This document shows, one piece after another, positions 25,056-33,006 of a DNA stretch of 53,684 nucleotides. A program made the translations under genes and the position numbers. Source of the stretch: an uncultured Lachnospiraceae bacterium (GTDB taxonomy: Bacteria; Bacillota; Clostridia; Lachnospirales; Lachnospiraceae); contig CAJUDY010000028.1 of NCBI GenBank assembly GCA_910584945.1, positions 1-53,684 of the forward strand, in the 5' to 3' direction. The notes below the pieces were generated by a model. The model saw nothing but the letters and a program-made list of their open reading frames with translations. It was not told the origin of the DNA and did no database searches. The number at the start of each line of letters is the position of its first letter. The stretch's first letter is position 1.

Positions 25056-25245
25056 GTCGTTGAGCAGACCTGAACCGCATCAGACAGACTTTTCGAGGGC
25101 GTCTTTAGCAGAAATGAAATCAAGCGCTTACTAAGACCCGGCGCTAAGTCTTTGCCGAGCGTCGTTGGTTGCAGTTAGCGATTAGTTCATTTTTGCGTTG
25201 CCCGCGTCTGTCCGATACGCTTTAAGTCTGCTCGACGACGTCCGG
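25056..25245. repeat. 190-bp structured repeat, copy 2 (inverted relative to copy 1)
   Basis: Reverse-complement homologue of 20298-20487 with the same length. The ends GTCGTTGAGCAGAC (25056-25069) and GTCTGCTCGACGAC (25226-25239) pair with one wobble. In copy 1 the same positions hold unrelated GC-rich sequence that also pairs. Internal stems covary too: GACAGAC with GTCTGTC here against CAGGC with GCCTG in copy 1. It lies 49 bp left of the parS site at 25294. Confidence 0.8.
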
Positions 25246-25293
25246 ATAACCATAGGAACTAACTAAAATAAAAACAAAAGATTTCGTAATAAA

Positions 25294-25309
25294 TGTTTCA
25301 CGTGAAACA
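25294..25309. promoter_or_regulatory. parS: parS site overlapping the parAB promoter
   Basis: A perfect TGTTTCACGTGAAACA. A probable promoter (TTTCAC at 25296-25301, 17-bp spacer, TATACT at 25319-25324) has its -35 inside the site, so ParB binding could repress parAB. parA starts 69 bp downstream. Confidence 0.9.
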
Positions 25310-25377
25310 TACTTGTGTTATACTGATGATGTTGAGTAAAACATCAGAAGAAAATATATGGTCTAAAGGAGAAATAC

Positions 25378-26154
25378 GTGGGAAGAATTATAGCGATAGC
25401 GAACCAGAAAGGCGGCGTCGGGAAGACGACGACAGCGATCAATCTGTCTGCGTGTCTGTCAGAGATTGGACAGAAAGTATTGACCATTGATATTGATCCC
25501 CAGGGGAATACGACCAGCGGTCTGGGAGTGGATAAAAATGCGGTGGAGAACAGTGTCTATGATCTGATTCTGGAAGAGTGTACTATAGAAGAATGTATCG
25601 TAGAGACCGAGATTGATCATCAGTCTTTGATTCCCTCCAACGTGAATCTGGCAGGCGCGGAGATCGAGTTGATCGGTGTGGAAGAAAAAGAGTACATATT
25701 GAGAAGAGAGACAAAAAAGATCAGGGACAATTATGATTTTGTGATCATCGACTGTCCCCCGTCTCTGAATATGCTGACGGTAAATGCATTGACAGCGGCG
25801 GATACGGTGCTTGTGCCGATTCAGTGTGAATATTATGCTCTGGAAGGCTTAAGCCAGTTGATTCGTACAATTGAACTGGTACAGGAGCGTCTGAATTCGG
25901 ATCTGGAGATTGAAGGTGTGGTATTTACCATGTATGACGCCAGAACCAATCTGTCTTTGCAAGTGGTGGAGAATGTAAAAGGATATCTCCATCAGAGGAT
26001 CTATAAAACCATCATTCCAAGGAATGTGCGTCTTGCGGAAGCGCCCAGTCATGGGCTTCCCATTAACCTGTATGATTCGAAATCAGCAGGTGCAGAGAGC
26101 TACCGTTTGTTGGCCCAGGAGGTGCTTCATAAAGGAGAGGAAGAATGGCAGTAA
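25378..26154 (+). CDS. parA: Chromosome partitioning ATPase ParA/Soj
   Basis: Deviant Walker A ATPase that with ParB and parS segregates the origin region and modulates DnaA. The N-terminal motif NQKGGVGKTTTAINLSA (residues 7-23), the A' motif DIDPQGNTTSGLG and Walker B VIIDCPPSLNML are present. It starts with GTG at 25378 behind AAAGGAG. 258 aa is normal. It overlaps parB by 10 bp. Confidence 0.96.
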   Translation: MGRIIAIANQKGGVGKTTTAINLSACLSEIGQKVLTIDIDPQGNTTSGLGVDKNAVENSVYDLILEECTIEECIVETEIDHQSLIPSNVNLAGAEIELIGVEEKEYILRRETKKIRDNYDFVIIDCPPSLNMLTVNALTAADTVLVPIQCEYYALEGLSQLIRTIELVQERLNSDLEIEGVVFTMYDARTNLSLQVVENVKGYLHQRIYKTIIPRNVRLAEAPSHGLPINLYDSKSAGAESYRLLAQEVLHKGEEEWQ

Positions 26155-27050
26155 AAAGAGGAGGACTTGGAAAAGGTCTGGATAGTTTGATACCGGACAA
26201 TGGAAAGGTGTCGGAACAGGAGAAAAAGGTAAAAGTCGTAGAAAAGGTAATTGAGAAGATTGTAGAAAAGCCTGCGGAAGTGAGGCTGAAGATTCATCAG
26301 ATTGAACCGAATCGGGAACAGCCGAGAAAAAAATTTGATGAAGAAGCGCTTCAGGAGCTTTCGGAATCCATTCGTCAGTTTGGTATTCTTCAGCCTTTGA
26401 TCGTACAGGAGAGAAAAGATTATTATGAAATTATAGCCGGAGAGCGGAGATGGCGGGCGGCGAAGCTTGCGGGTCTGAAGGAAGTGCCGGTCATCATACG
26501 GAAGATGTCGGAACAGGAGATTGTGGAAATCTCTTTGATCGAGAATATACAAAGGGAAAACTTAAATCCCATGGAGGAGGCAGCGGCCTATAAGAGACTT
26601 CTCACCGAATTTCAGTTAAAGCAGGAAGAGGTTGCGGAGCGGGTGGGAAAAAGCAGAACTGCGGTAACCAATTCCATGCGTCTTTTGAAGTTGGATGAGA
26701 GAGTACAGCAGATGGTGGTGGAAGGAATGCTTTCCACGGGACATGCCAGAGCGATTTTATCCATTGAGGACCCGGAGCTTCAATTTCAAACCGCCAATCA
26801 AATTTATAATGGAAACCTAAGCGTTCGGGAAGCGGAACGGCTGGTCAAAAAAATCGGAAAAGATAAACCAGCGAAAAAAGAGAAAGATTTTCAGCAGGAC
26901 GCGGTATTTCAAGATCTGGAGGAGAAAATGAAAGCGGCTTTGGGAACAAAGGTTTCCATAAATCGAAAAGATGAGAAAAAGGGAAAGATTGAAATCGAGT
27001 ACTATTCCATCGAAGAACTGGAACGACTGATGGAAGTATTGATAAAGTAG
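26145..27050 (+). CDS. parB: Chromosome partitioning protein ParB/Spo0J
   Basis: CTP-dependent DNA clamp loaded at parS. The N-terminus GGLGKGLDSLIPD carries the ParA-stimulating segment. The ParB/sulfiredoxin-like domain has REQPRKKFDEEALQEL and the GERRWRAAKLAGL nucleotide-binding box, and a helix-turn-helix (EVAERVGKSRTAVTN) and dimerisation tail follow. 301 aa is normal. Three parS sites lie within 6 kb to the left. Confidence 0.96.
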   Translation: MAVKRGGLGKGLDSLIPDNGKVSEQEKKVKVVEKVIEKIVEKPAEVRLKIHQIEPNREQPRKKFDEEALQELSESIRQFGILQPLIVQERKDYYEIIAGERRWRAAKLAGLKEVPVIIRKMSEQEIVEISLIENIQRENLNPMEEAAAYKRLLTEFQLKQEEVAERVGKSRTAVTNSMRLLKLDERVQQMVVEGMLSTGHARAILSIEDPELQFQTANQIYNGNLSVREAERLVKKIGKDKPAKKEKDFQQDAVFQDLEEKMKAALGTKVSINRKDEKKGKIEIEYYSIEELERLMEVLIK

Positions 27051-27079
27051 ACATAAAGAGGAGTACGGAGGAAAAGAAA

Positions 27080-27604
27080 ATGAACAGTCCTATATTAGAG
27101 TATCTCATGTCATACGGAATTGACCCTGCATATATTATGATTGGGCTTTTGGCAGTGATGCTGATTTTAATTATTTTGTATATCATATGTTTTCTTAATA
27201 TGAAGAAATTGAAGAAATCTTATCTTCAGTTTATGAGTGGAAAAGATATGCAGTCCATGGAAGATATCTTATGGAAACAATTTGACCGGATTGAGATCCT
27301 GGAGGAAGCGGATCGGGATAAGAGAAGGGAATTGAACGACCTGCAGATTACCGTTCAGAATGCATATCAGAAAGCGGGACTGGTAAAATACAATGCATTC
27401 CGGGAGATGAGCGGACAGTTAAGCTACACGCTGGCTCTTTTGGATCAGAATGACAATGGTGTGATCATCACTTCTATGTACAGCAGAGACGGCTGTTTTT
27501 CTTATGCAAAAGAGGTGATTATGGGACAATCCGCGATTAATTTGTCGGAAGAAGAAAAAGAAGCATTGAAAAAGGCGATAAATGGAGATAAAATTGCAGA
27601 ATGA
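27080..27604 (+). CDS. DUF4446 family membrane-anchored protein
   Basis: A 174-aa protein with one N-terminal membrane helix (residues about 12-36), then a probable coiled coil (residues 60-95) and a small globular domain containing KYNAFREMSGQLSYTLALLD and NGVIITSMYSRDG. The family regularly follows parB in Clostridia, and its function is unknown. An AGGAGGAAAAG-type site precedes the ATG. Confidence 0.85.
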   Translation: MNSPILEYLMSYGIDPAYIMIGLLAVMLILIILYIICFLNMKKLKKSYLQFMSGKDMQSMEDILWKQFDRIEILEEADRDKRRELNDLQITVQNAYQKAGLVKYNAFREMSGQLSYTLALLDQNDNGVIITSMYSRDGCFSYAKEVIMGQSAINLSEEEKEALKKAINGDKIAE

Positions 27605-27616
27605 TATTAAAAATCC

Positions 27617-27645
27617 TTGCAAAATTGTGAATACTATCATAAGAT
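27617..27645 (+). promoter_or_regulatory. Probable serS promoter
   Basis: TTGCAA (27617-27622), a 17-bp spacer and TAAGAT (27640-27645) lie about 45 bp before serS. No T-box leader fits in this short gap. Confidence 0.6.
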
Positions 27646-27688
27646 AATATATTAGGAATTTTGGAGTAAAAAACACAGGAGGAGCAGG

Positions 27689-28966
27689 ATGTTAGATTTA
27701 AAATTCGTCAGAGAAAATCCTGACGTTGTGAAACAGAATATCAAAAATAAATTTCAGGAGGAAAAGCTTCCGCTGGTGGATGAGGTGATCCGGCTGGATG
27801 CAGACAGACGGGCGGCACAGCAGGAAGCGGATCAGTTGAGAGCGGAGAGAAATAAGCTCTCCAAGCAGATTGGCGCTTTGATGGGGCAGGGCAAGAAGGA
27901 AGAAGCCGAGGATGTGAAAAAGAAGGTGGCGGCTGATGCGGCCCGGCTGGAAAAACTGTCCGAGAAAGAAAAGGAACTGGATGAAAAGGTGACGAAGATC
28001 ATGATGACGATCCCGAATATCATTGATCCCAGTGTGCCGATTGGAAAAGACGACAGTGAAAATGTAGAAGTTCAAAAATATGGAGATCCGGTAGTACCAG
28101 ATTTTGAGATTCCCTATCATACAGAAATTATGGAGCGTTTTAATGGCATTGACCTGGACAGCGCCCGCAAAGTGGCAGGCAATGGATTTTATTATCTGAT
28201 GGGTGATATCGCAAGACTTCATTCGGCTGTGATTTCCTACGCGAGAGATTTTATGATTAACCGGGGCTTTACTTACTGTGTGCCGCCTTTTATGATTCGC
28301 AGTAATGTGGTGACCGGCGTCATGAGCTTCGCGGAGATGGACGCCATGATGTATAAGATCGAGGGTGAGGATCTGTATCTGATTGGCACCAGCGAGCATT
28401 CCATGATTGGAAAATTCATCGACACCATTGTTCCTGAGGAAAAGCTTCCTTATACAATGACCAGCTATTCTCCCTGTTTCCGCAAAGAAAAGGGAGCCCA
28501 CGGCGTGGAAGAGCGAGGTGTGTACCGAATTCATCAGTTTGAGAAGCAGGAGATGATCGTGGTCTGCAAGCCGGAGGATAGCCCCATGTGGTTTGACAAG
28601 CTGTGGCAGAATACGGTGGATTTGTTCCGCTCCATGGATATCCCGGTCCGCACGCTGGAATGTTGTTCCGGCGATCTGGCAGATCTGAAAGTAAAATCTG
28701 TGGATGTGGAAGCATGGTCTCCGAGACAGAAGAAATATTTTGAAGTAGGAAGCTGCTCGAATCTGGGAGACGCTCAGGCGAGAAGACTGAAGATCCGTGT
28801 AGATGGCAAAGATGGAAAATATTTCGCGCATACGCTGAACAACACGGTGGTTGCTCCGCCCCGTATGCTGATTGCATTTTTGGAAAATAATCTGCAGGCG
28901 GATGGAAGTGTTCGGATTCCGGAAGTGCTTCGTCCGTATATGGGCGGAATGACAGAGATCAAATAG
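27689..28966 (+). CDS. serS: Seryl-tRNA synthetase
   Basis: Class II synthetase charging tRNA-Ser, including the tRNA-Ser(GCT) at the left of this window. It begins with the long antiparallel coiled-coil arm (about residues 30-105). The class II core carries motif 2 around CFRKEKGAHGVEERG and motif 3 near NNTVVAPPRMLIAFLEN. 425 aa is normal. An AGGAGGAG site precedes the ATG. Antisense frames over this gene are shadows. Confidence 0.97.
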   Translation: MLDLKFVRENPDVVKQNIKNKFQEEKLPLVDEVIRLDADRRAAQQEADQLRAERNKLSKQIGALMGQGKKEEAEDVKKKVAADAARLEKLSEKEKELDEKVTKIMMTIPNIIDPSVPIGKDDSENVEVQKYGDPVVPDFEIPYHTEIMERFNGIDLDSARKVAGNGFYYLMGDIARLHSAVISYARDFMINRGFTYCVPPFMIRSNVVTGVMSFAEMDAMMYKIEGEDLYLIGTSEHSMIGKFIDTIVPEEKLPYTMTSYSPCFRKEKGAHGVEERGVYRIHQFEKQEMIVVCKPEDSPMWFDKLWQNTVDLFRSMDIPVRTLECCSGDLADLKVKSVDVEAWSPRQKKYFEVGSCSNLGDAQARRLKIRVDGKDGKYFAHTLNNTVVAPPRMLIAFLENNLQADGSVRIPEVLRPYMGGMTEIK

Positions 28967-29004
28967 ACGGGAGCTTTTCCCAAATCCAAATAGGAGGTAT
29001 CCTC

Positions 29005-29889
29005 TTGCATCGATATCTGAGAGCAGTTGGTTTTAGCAAAATCCAGAAGAGGGAAGACTATGAAGAACTGATTCATTTCACTTCGGAGTGTTATCAGACA
29101 GAGGAGACTGCGGTTACATCTGATGGAGAAGATTTTTCCGAGCGCAGAAAGGCTTTTGCGGATCAGATGGGTCTGATGGTTCGCGGAATCTATGATGAAA
29201 ATAATGAATTTCATGAAGAATACTGCATTCCTTATTTTATAGGAAAAACAGAACGGTTCTATGAAGATATGGTGATCGAACGTCATGCGGAGAAAGAGTC
29301 CTACGCAGGGGTCTGTGATGACGTGAATCTGGGAGTGTCTTTGATCTTCTATCTACAAAATGTGACCGAATATCTGAATCGGAAACGTTATGGCAGGATG
29401 GAGAGCGCGACTGCGTCTTTGATTCTGTCCGGGTTGTCTGTGGAAGGAAAGATTCTGATGCCGGTGTATCAGAAGATGCCGGTGATGTCGGAGATCAAGG
29501 CTTCCCAGGAGCGCACCCGGATGCTACAGGCGGCTCGGGATGGAGATGAGGATGCCATTGAGAATCTGACTCTGGAGGACATGGATACCTATTCCATGAT
29601 CTCCAGAAGAATCTCAGATGAAGATGTATTTTCTATTGTAACCACTCATTTTATGCCCTGCGGTGTGGAATGCGATCATTACAATGTGCTGGGTGAGATT
29701 CTGAAAGTGGATCTTTTGGAGAATAATAAGACCCATGAGAAAGTGTATGTGTTGTCTATTGAGACCAATGAGCTTATCATGGATGTCTGTATTAATCAGG
29801 AAGATCTTCTGGGAATTCCTATGCCGGGTAGAAGATTTCGCGGAATAATTTGGCTTCAGGGGCTTGTACATTTTGATGAAAAGTGGTAA
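29005..29889 (+). CDS. DUF3881 family protein
   Basis: A 294-aa cytoplasmic protein starting with TTG at 29005, 7 bp after AGGAGG. The N-terminal HRYLRAVGFSKI is the recognisable start of the DUF3881 family, which is common in Lachnospiraceae and of unknown function. It has no membrane segment or known catalytic motif, and a very acidic middle region (DGDEDAIENLTLEDMD). It is the last core gene before the tRNA-Arg/mobile element junction. Confidence 0.82.
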   Translation: MHRYLRAVGFSKIQKREDYEELIHFTSECYQTEETAVTSDGEDFSERRKAFADQMGLMVRGIYDENNEFHEEYCIPYFIGKTERFYEDMVIERHAEKESYAGVCDDVNLGVSLIFYLQNVTEYLNRKRYGRMESATASLILSGLSVEGKILMPVYQKMPVMSEIKASQERTRMLQAARDGDEDAIENLTLEDMDTYSMISRRISDEDVFSIVTTHFMPCGVECDHYNVLGEILKVDLLENNKTHEKVYVLSIETNELIMDVCINQEDLLGIPMPGRRFRGIIWLQGLVHFDEKW

Positions 29890-29922
29890 AATAGATCAGT
29901 CAGGTGGAGAGTCTGACGGATT

Positions 29923-29961
29923 GTTCCCTTAGTTAAATGGATATAATAAGGGCCTCCTAAG
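29923..29961 (+). pseudogene. tRNA-Arg 5' half, scar (a)
   Basis: GTTCCCTTAGTTAAATGG opens a tRNA-like acceptor and D-arm, and the sequence runs to the anticodon loop CTCCTAA (anticodon CCT). After CCTCCTAAG it diverges from tRNA sequence and no matching 3' half follows. Its acceptor differs from the other pieces, so it may be the interrupted original chromosomal gene. Confidence 0.62.
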
Positions 29962-30024
29962 AGAACCTACAACGGAAACTTTTTGGAGGACATTGGGTAG
30001 TAAGTCACACACAATTTGATATAC

Positions 30025-30063
30025 GTTTCCGTAGCTCAGCTGGATAGAGCGACCGCCTCCTAA
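30025..30063 (+). pseudogene. tRNA-Arg 5' half, scar (b)
   Basis: GTTTCCGTAGCTCAGCTGG, a normal D-arm and the loop CTCCTAA are present. The next bases are TATCCCGGTC rather than the GCGGT needed to close the anticodon stem, and no T-arm follows within tRNA distance. Confidence 0.65.
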
Positions 30064-30126
30064 TATCCCGGTCATCAAAGTCTGTGGAGGTAAAAAAGCT
30101 CTTTTCATAAACTTCATATTGTTCGA

Positions 30127-30194
30127 GTCCTCGTAGCTCAGCTGGATAGAGCACACGCCTCCTAAGTGGTAGGTGTTCGATTGCCGGAGCAACG
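30127..30194 (+). pseudogene. Degenerate tRNA-Arg, scar (c)
   Basis: GTCCTCGTAGCTCAGCTGG and the loop CTCCTAA match the intact tRNA-Arg further right. The 3' part (GTGGTAGGTGTTCGATTGCC) has a recognisable T-loop, but its acceptor strand does not pair with GTCCTCG and the anticodon stem is largely unpaired. It is probably non-functional. Confidence 0.6.
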
Positions 30195-30250
30195 TAAAAT
30201 TAACTTTTTTCTAGCTGAATGACTTGCTTATTAGCAGGTTTTTCATACAA

Positions 30251-30324
<74 letters not shown>

Positions 30325-30327
30325 CTG

Positions 30328-30371
30328 GAAAGCATTGAAAACACTGGATTTTTCAATGCTTTTCTTTTTTT
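30328..30371 (+). terminator. Terminator after tRNA-Arg
   Basis: AAAGCATTGAAAA and TTTTCAATGCTTT form a long stem around a short loop and run into CTTTTTTT. It begins four bases after the tRNA discriminator. Confidence 0.85.
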
Positions 30372-30486
30372 GTCTTAAGAGAAAACCTGAAGCCAGAGGA
30401 CTCGGTTTTTGGGATGTTTATTATCATTCATATTGCTAACAGGGAATCGAACACTAAATTGTACTTTCAGAGCTGTTGCTAATAAT

Positions 30487-30508
30487 CTGCTAATTACAGA
30501 ATTAGCAG
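30487..30508. repeat. Inverted repeat beside the integrase stop codon
   Basis: CTGCTAATT and AATTAGCAG pair perfectly around ACAG. Further GCTAAT or ATTAGC copies lie on both sides (near 30478 and 30518), giving a cluster of the same hexamer. No T-run follows on either strand, so a recombinase-binding site is as plausible as a terminator. Confidence 0.5.
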
Positions 30509-30511
30509 GTT

Positions 30512-31897
30512 CTAGCTGCTAATAGCTTTTCCTTTTAATGCCTGTGTCAGCATGGCAACCAGTTCCGGAGACTGTTCCAATGCTGCAATTAAGTTTGTCA
30601 GGTCTGTGCCGGTTTCTTCAGGCGGTTTTACATCCCTCAAAGGATTGACAGGATTTTTGGCATAGAATGTCGCTTCAAATTTCTGGGCATTCACCTTCCT
30701 GTCCTCATCCAGGATATGCGCATATACATCGGTGATCATATCAATCTGCGCATGGCCGGTATCCCCCTGTGTCGCTTTCAGGTCACCATGGTTGAGCTTC
30801 AGCTTGTAAGTCGTGCTGGAATGCCGCAGGGAATGGAACACTACATAAGGCAAACCCGCCTTTTCCCGAAGTTTTGAAAACTCCTTTTCCATGATGCGGT
30901 TTTCCACAGGCCTTCCATTTGGAAGTGTCAGAACAAGATTATAGTCATAAAAATCCTGTCCCAGATATTCTTTATACTGATCCTGTATCTGCCGCCATTC
31001 CCTTAATATATAAGCAACTGTTTTTGGAATCCATACTTTTCTGATGCTGGATTCTGTTTTGGGCTTTTTTAGAACAAGATTGGTGTGGGTGTTCGACATG
31101 ACAGAAGGAAATATAAACATAATATCCTTGTCATCCAGCTGCTGTCTTGCTTCCCTTGATACACGGGCAAGCTCCTGCTCAATCCAGAGGTGGGAATCAT
31201 CATTCGCAATATCCTCGTCTGAAATATGTACTTTGTCCCATGTAAGCCCGCAGATTTCCCCATAACGCATGGAGCAGGCAAACGCCAGATTCATTGCGAC
31301 ATAGAGTTTCATATCATCGCACTCATCCAGAGCCTTCCTTATCATATCTGCCGTCCAGATGTCACGTTTTTTATAATTGGTCTTGGGCTTGTTTGCATGG
31401 GGAAACGGATTCCTTGCGATAATCTCCCATTTTACCGCCTGCTCGAAGGCACATCTGAGTATCTTATGGATGCTGTGGATGGTTCCGGGGGTAAGATATT
31501 CACTTTTGGGCTTCTTGTTCTTCTTTACCACAGGCTTTGTTTTCTGCAGCCGTACATAAAACTCATCCACAAACTTCGGGGTGACGTCCTGGACTGCCAC
31601 ATCGCCGATCACCGGGTTAATATAGTTTGCAATCAGGGCACAGTTGGACTCGTATGTTGACAAAGCCCAGTGGGATGTGCCGTAAATTTTAACAAAGTCC
31701 CGCAAAAACTCTTTTACGGTAAGTTCCTGTGGAGGGATAAAGGTGCCGTTGCCCTGCTGATTCTCAATTTCAGCCTTTCTGCGCTTTGCGTCAGCATGGT
31801 CCTGACAGGTTTCCCATTTCTGGTGCTTCACTCCTTTCTCATCTGTATAATAATACACTACCGAATATTTGCTTTTTCTCTTGATAATAGATGCCAT
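30512..31897 (-). CDS. int: Tyrosine recombinase integrase of the mobile element
   Basis: 461-aa site-specific recombinase. The N-terminal arm-binding region (to about residue 60) and SAM-like core-binding domain (about 65-165) precede the catalytic domain. In that domain SMRYGEICGLTWD carries the first Arg, FHSLRHSSTT the His-x-x-Arg pair and DVYAHI the tyrosine nucleophile. It is transcribed toward the tRNA-Arg cluster, its presumed target, and lies 18 bp after the excisionase-like gene in one operon. Confidence 0.95.
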   Translation of the reverse strand: MASIIKRKSKYSVVYYYTDEKGVKHQKWETCQDHADAKRRKAEIENQQGNGTFIPPQELTVKEFLRDFVKIYGTSHWALSTYESNCALIANYINPVIGDVAVQDVTPKFVDEFYVRLQKTKPVVKKNKKPKSEYLTPGTIHSIHKILRCAFEQAVKWEIIARNPFPHANKPKTNYKKRDIWTADMIRKALDECDDMKLYVAMNLAFACSMRYGEICGLTWDKVHISDEDIANDDSHLWIEQELARVSREARQQLDDKDIMFIFPSVMSNTHTNLVLKKPKTESSIRKVWIPKTVAYILREWRQIQDQYKEYLGQDFYDYNLVLTLPNGRPVENRIMEKEFSKLREKAGLPYVVFHSLRHSSTTYKLKLNHGDLKATQGDTGHAQIDMITDVYAHILDEDRKVNAQKFEATFYAKNPVNPLRDVKPPEETGTDLTNLIAALEQSPELVAMLTQALKGKAISS

Positions 31898-31915
31898 TCG
31901 TCTCTCCTTCTACCT

Positions 31916-32140
31916 TTATAACAGGTTGTTAAGCCAGTCATCAAAAGATGCTTTGGAGATTCTGATTGTCCGTCCGAGCCGGACCACTTTGAAATCCGGC
32001 TGCTTACAAAGCTCATATGCCTTGCTTTTGCTGATCTGCAGAATATCCGCAATCTCAAGAACGGAATAGGTTTTCTTATCTTTGATTTCCTGGCTGTAAC
32101 AATTTCCTGTTTCAGGATTTTTTTGTCCATTGACTGCCAT
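31916..32140 (-). CDS. xis: Excisionase-type helix-turn-helix protein
   Basis: A 74-aa protein whose C-terminal two thirds (YSVLEIADILQISKSKAYEL, then VRLGRTIRISKASFDDWL) is a MerR-like/excisionase helix-turn-helix. Such proteins bend DNA and direct tyrosine integrases toward excision. I chose the ATG at 32140 because AAGGAG precedes it at good spacing; a longer frame to 32227 lacks a site. It sits directly upstream of int. Confidence 0.83.
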   Translation of the reverse strand: MAVNGQKNPETGNCYSQEIKDKKTYSVLEIADILQISKSKAYELCKQPDFKVVRLGRTIRISKASFDDWLNNLL

Positions 32141-32200
32141 AAGGACTCCTTTCCATGTGCAGTCTGCCAAGAATCCAGCAAATATCTCTCTGTTAAGGGC

Positions 32201-32229
32201 ATTATACAGTAGAAAATGGTGCTGCACAA
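32201..32229 (-). promoter_or_regulatory. Promoter of the xis-int operon
   Basis: On the minus strand TTGTGC (32229-32224), a 17-bp spacer and TATAAT (32206-32201) lie about 60 bp before the excisionase-like start codon. Confidence 0.65.
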
Positions 32230-32547
32230 TATAAAAAATATAATAAAGTAACTGTTAAAAATATCGGTAAATAGCTTACGCATACCTTCCATCACCGTTT
32301 CCTGCGCCCTCCCCGGCCGCGTTGACTGGCTGCACTGTGTGCGATTTCATCTGGGCCGGGCATACCCTGTGCAGGAACCCGGCCATCAGAACCCATATAC
32401 ATGATGGCGTATGCTCTTCAGTTTTCAAGGAGCGGAAAACCTCATCCAGATGCTCGGAGAAGGTTTTATACAGAAATATCCCATGAGTTGGAAAATACTT
32501 GAAAAAAATTTTGGTAAGGATAAAATAATAGATATAGTATAATGAAG

Positions 32548-32577
32548 TTGACATGATACAAGATATTGTGCTAAGAT
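32548..32577 (+). promoter_or_regulatory. Strong rightward promoter of the leader RNA/element operon
   Basis: TTGACA (32548-32553), an 18-bp spacer and TAAGAT (32572-32577). It is the first clear rightward promoter of the element. The stretch between the xis promoter and here (32230-32547) shows no gene. Confidence 0.72.
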
Positions 32578-32583
32578 AAATCC

Positions 32584-32904
32584 GTAATTGATTTTTGTGC
32601 GAGACCTGTTATGGGAAACGGGGAGAGGCAGGACATAACCGATATGTCTGCCGGCTTTTCGTAAACCGCAGGTTCCGGTGCTGCCCTGTGAGGCAGGGAC
32701 CGGGATGCATACGCTGTTTATGATTGTATTTTGTGTCAGGAGCTGTCCGGGCATCGGGAAAAACAGAGGATTTTTCCGATGCGGCATGGCAGTATTTTGG
32801 CACTTTTTTGTTTTCCGACAGAGATGCCGGAGACAGGAAGTTGATTTGTGGGAGAGCCACACGCAGTAAGGAATGGAAGCCTGTATGGAACCATTCCTTT
32901 TTTT
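32584..32904 (+). ncRNA. Candidate structured leader or small RNA
   Basis: A roughly 320-base region from the promoter at 32548 to a terminator at 32870-32904, with no convincing coding frame or ribosome binding site. It contains a hairpin at 32751-32782 (GCATCGG, A-run, seven-base loop, T-run, CCGATGC) and a shorter GC-rich one near 32680. The terminator lies 100 bp before the first element gene. This fits either an independent small RNA or an attenuated 5' leader. The function is inferred, not shown. Confidence 0.5.
32870..32904 (+). terminator. Terminator at the end of the leader region
   Basis: GGAATGG and CCATTCC form a seven-pair stem around a 14-base loop, followed by TTTTTTT. Confidence 0.78.
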
Positions 32905-33006
32905 GTGCCGTAAACATACCAGAAATGCCCGGATGGGCTTTGCCCGCATAAGCGGCTGGATAAAAATCATCCGTGAAACGGAGAGAAAAGAAAGGTGGAA
33001 AGAAAC

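Noticed and set aside
27605..27688. Possible T-box riboswitch before serS
   Set aside because: The gap is only 84 bp and lacks the conserved T-box sequence and terminator; a plain promoter fits.
30430..30460. tRNA 3'-half-like sequence on the minus strand (GTTCGATTCCC)
   Set aside because: Only the T-loop-like dozen bases match; no acceptor or anticodon arm surrounds them, so chance resemblance is likely.
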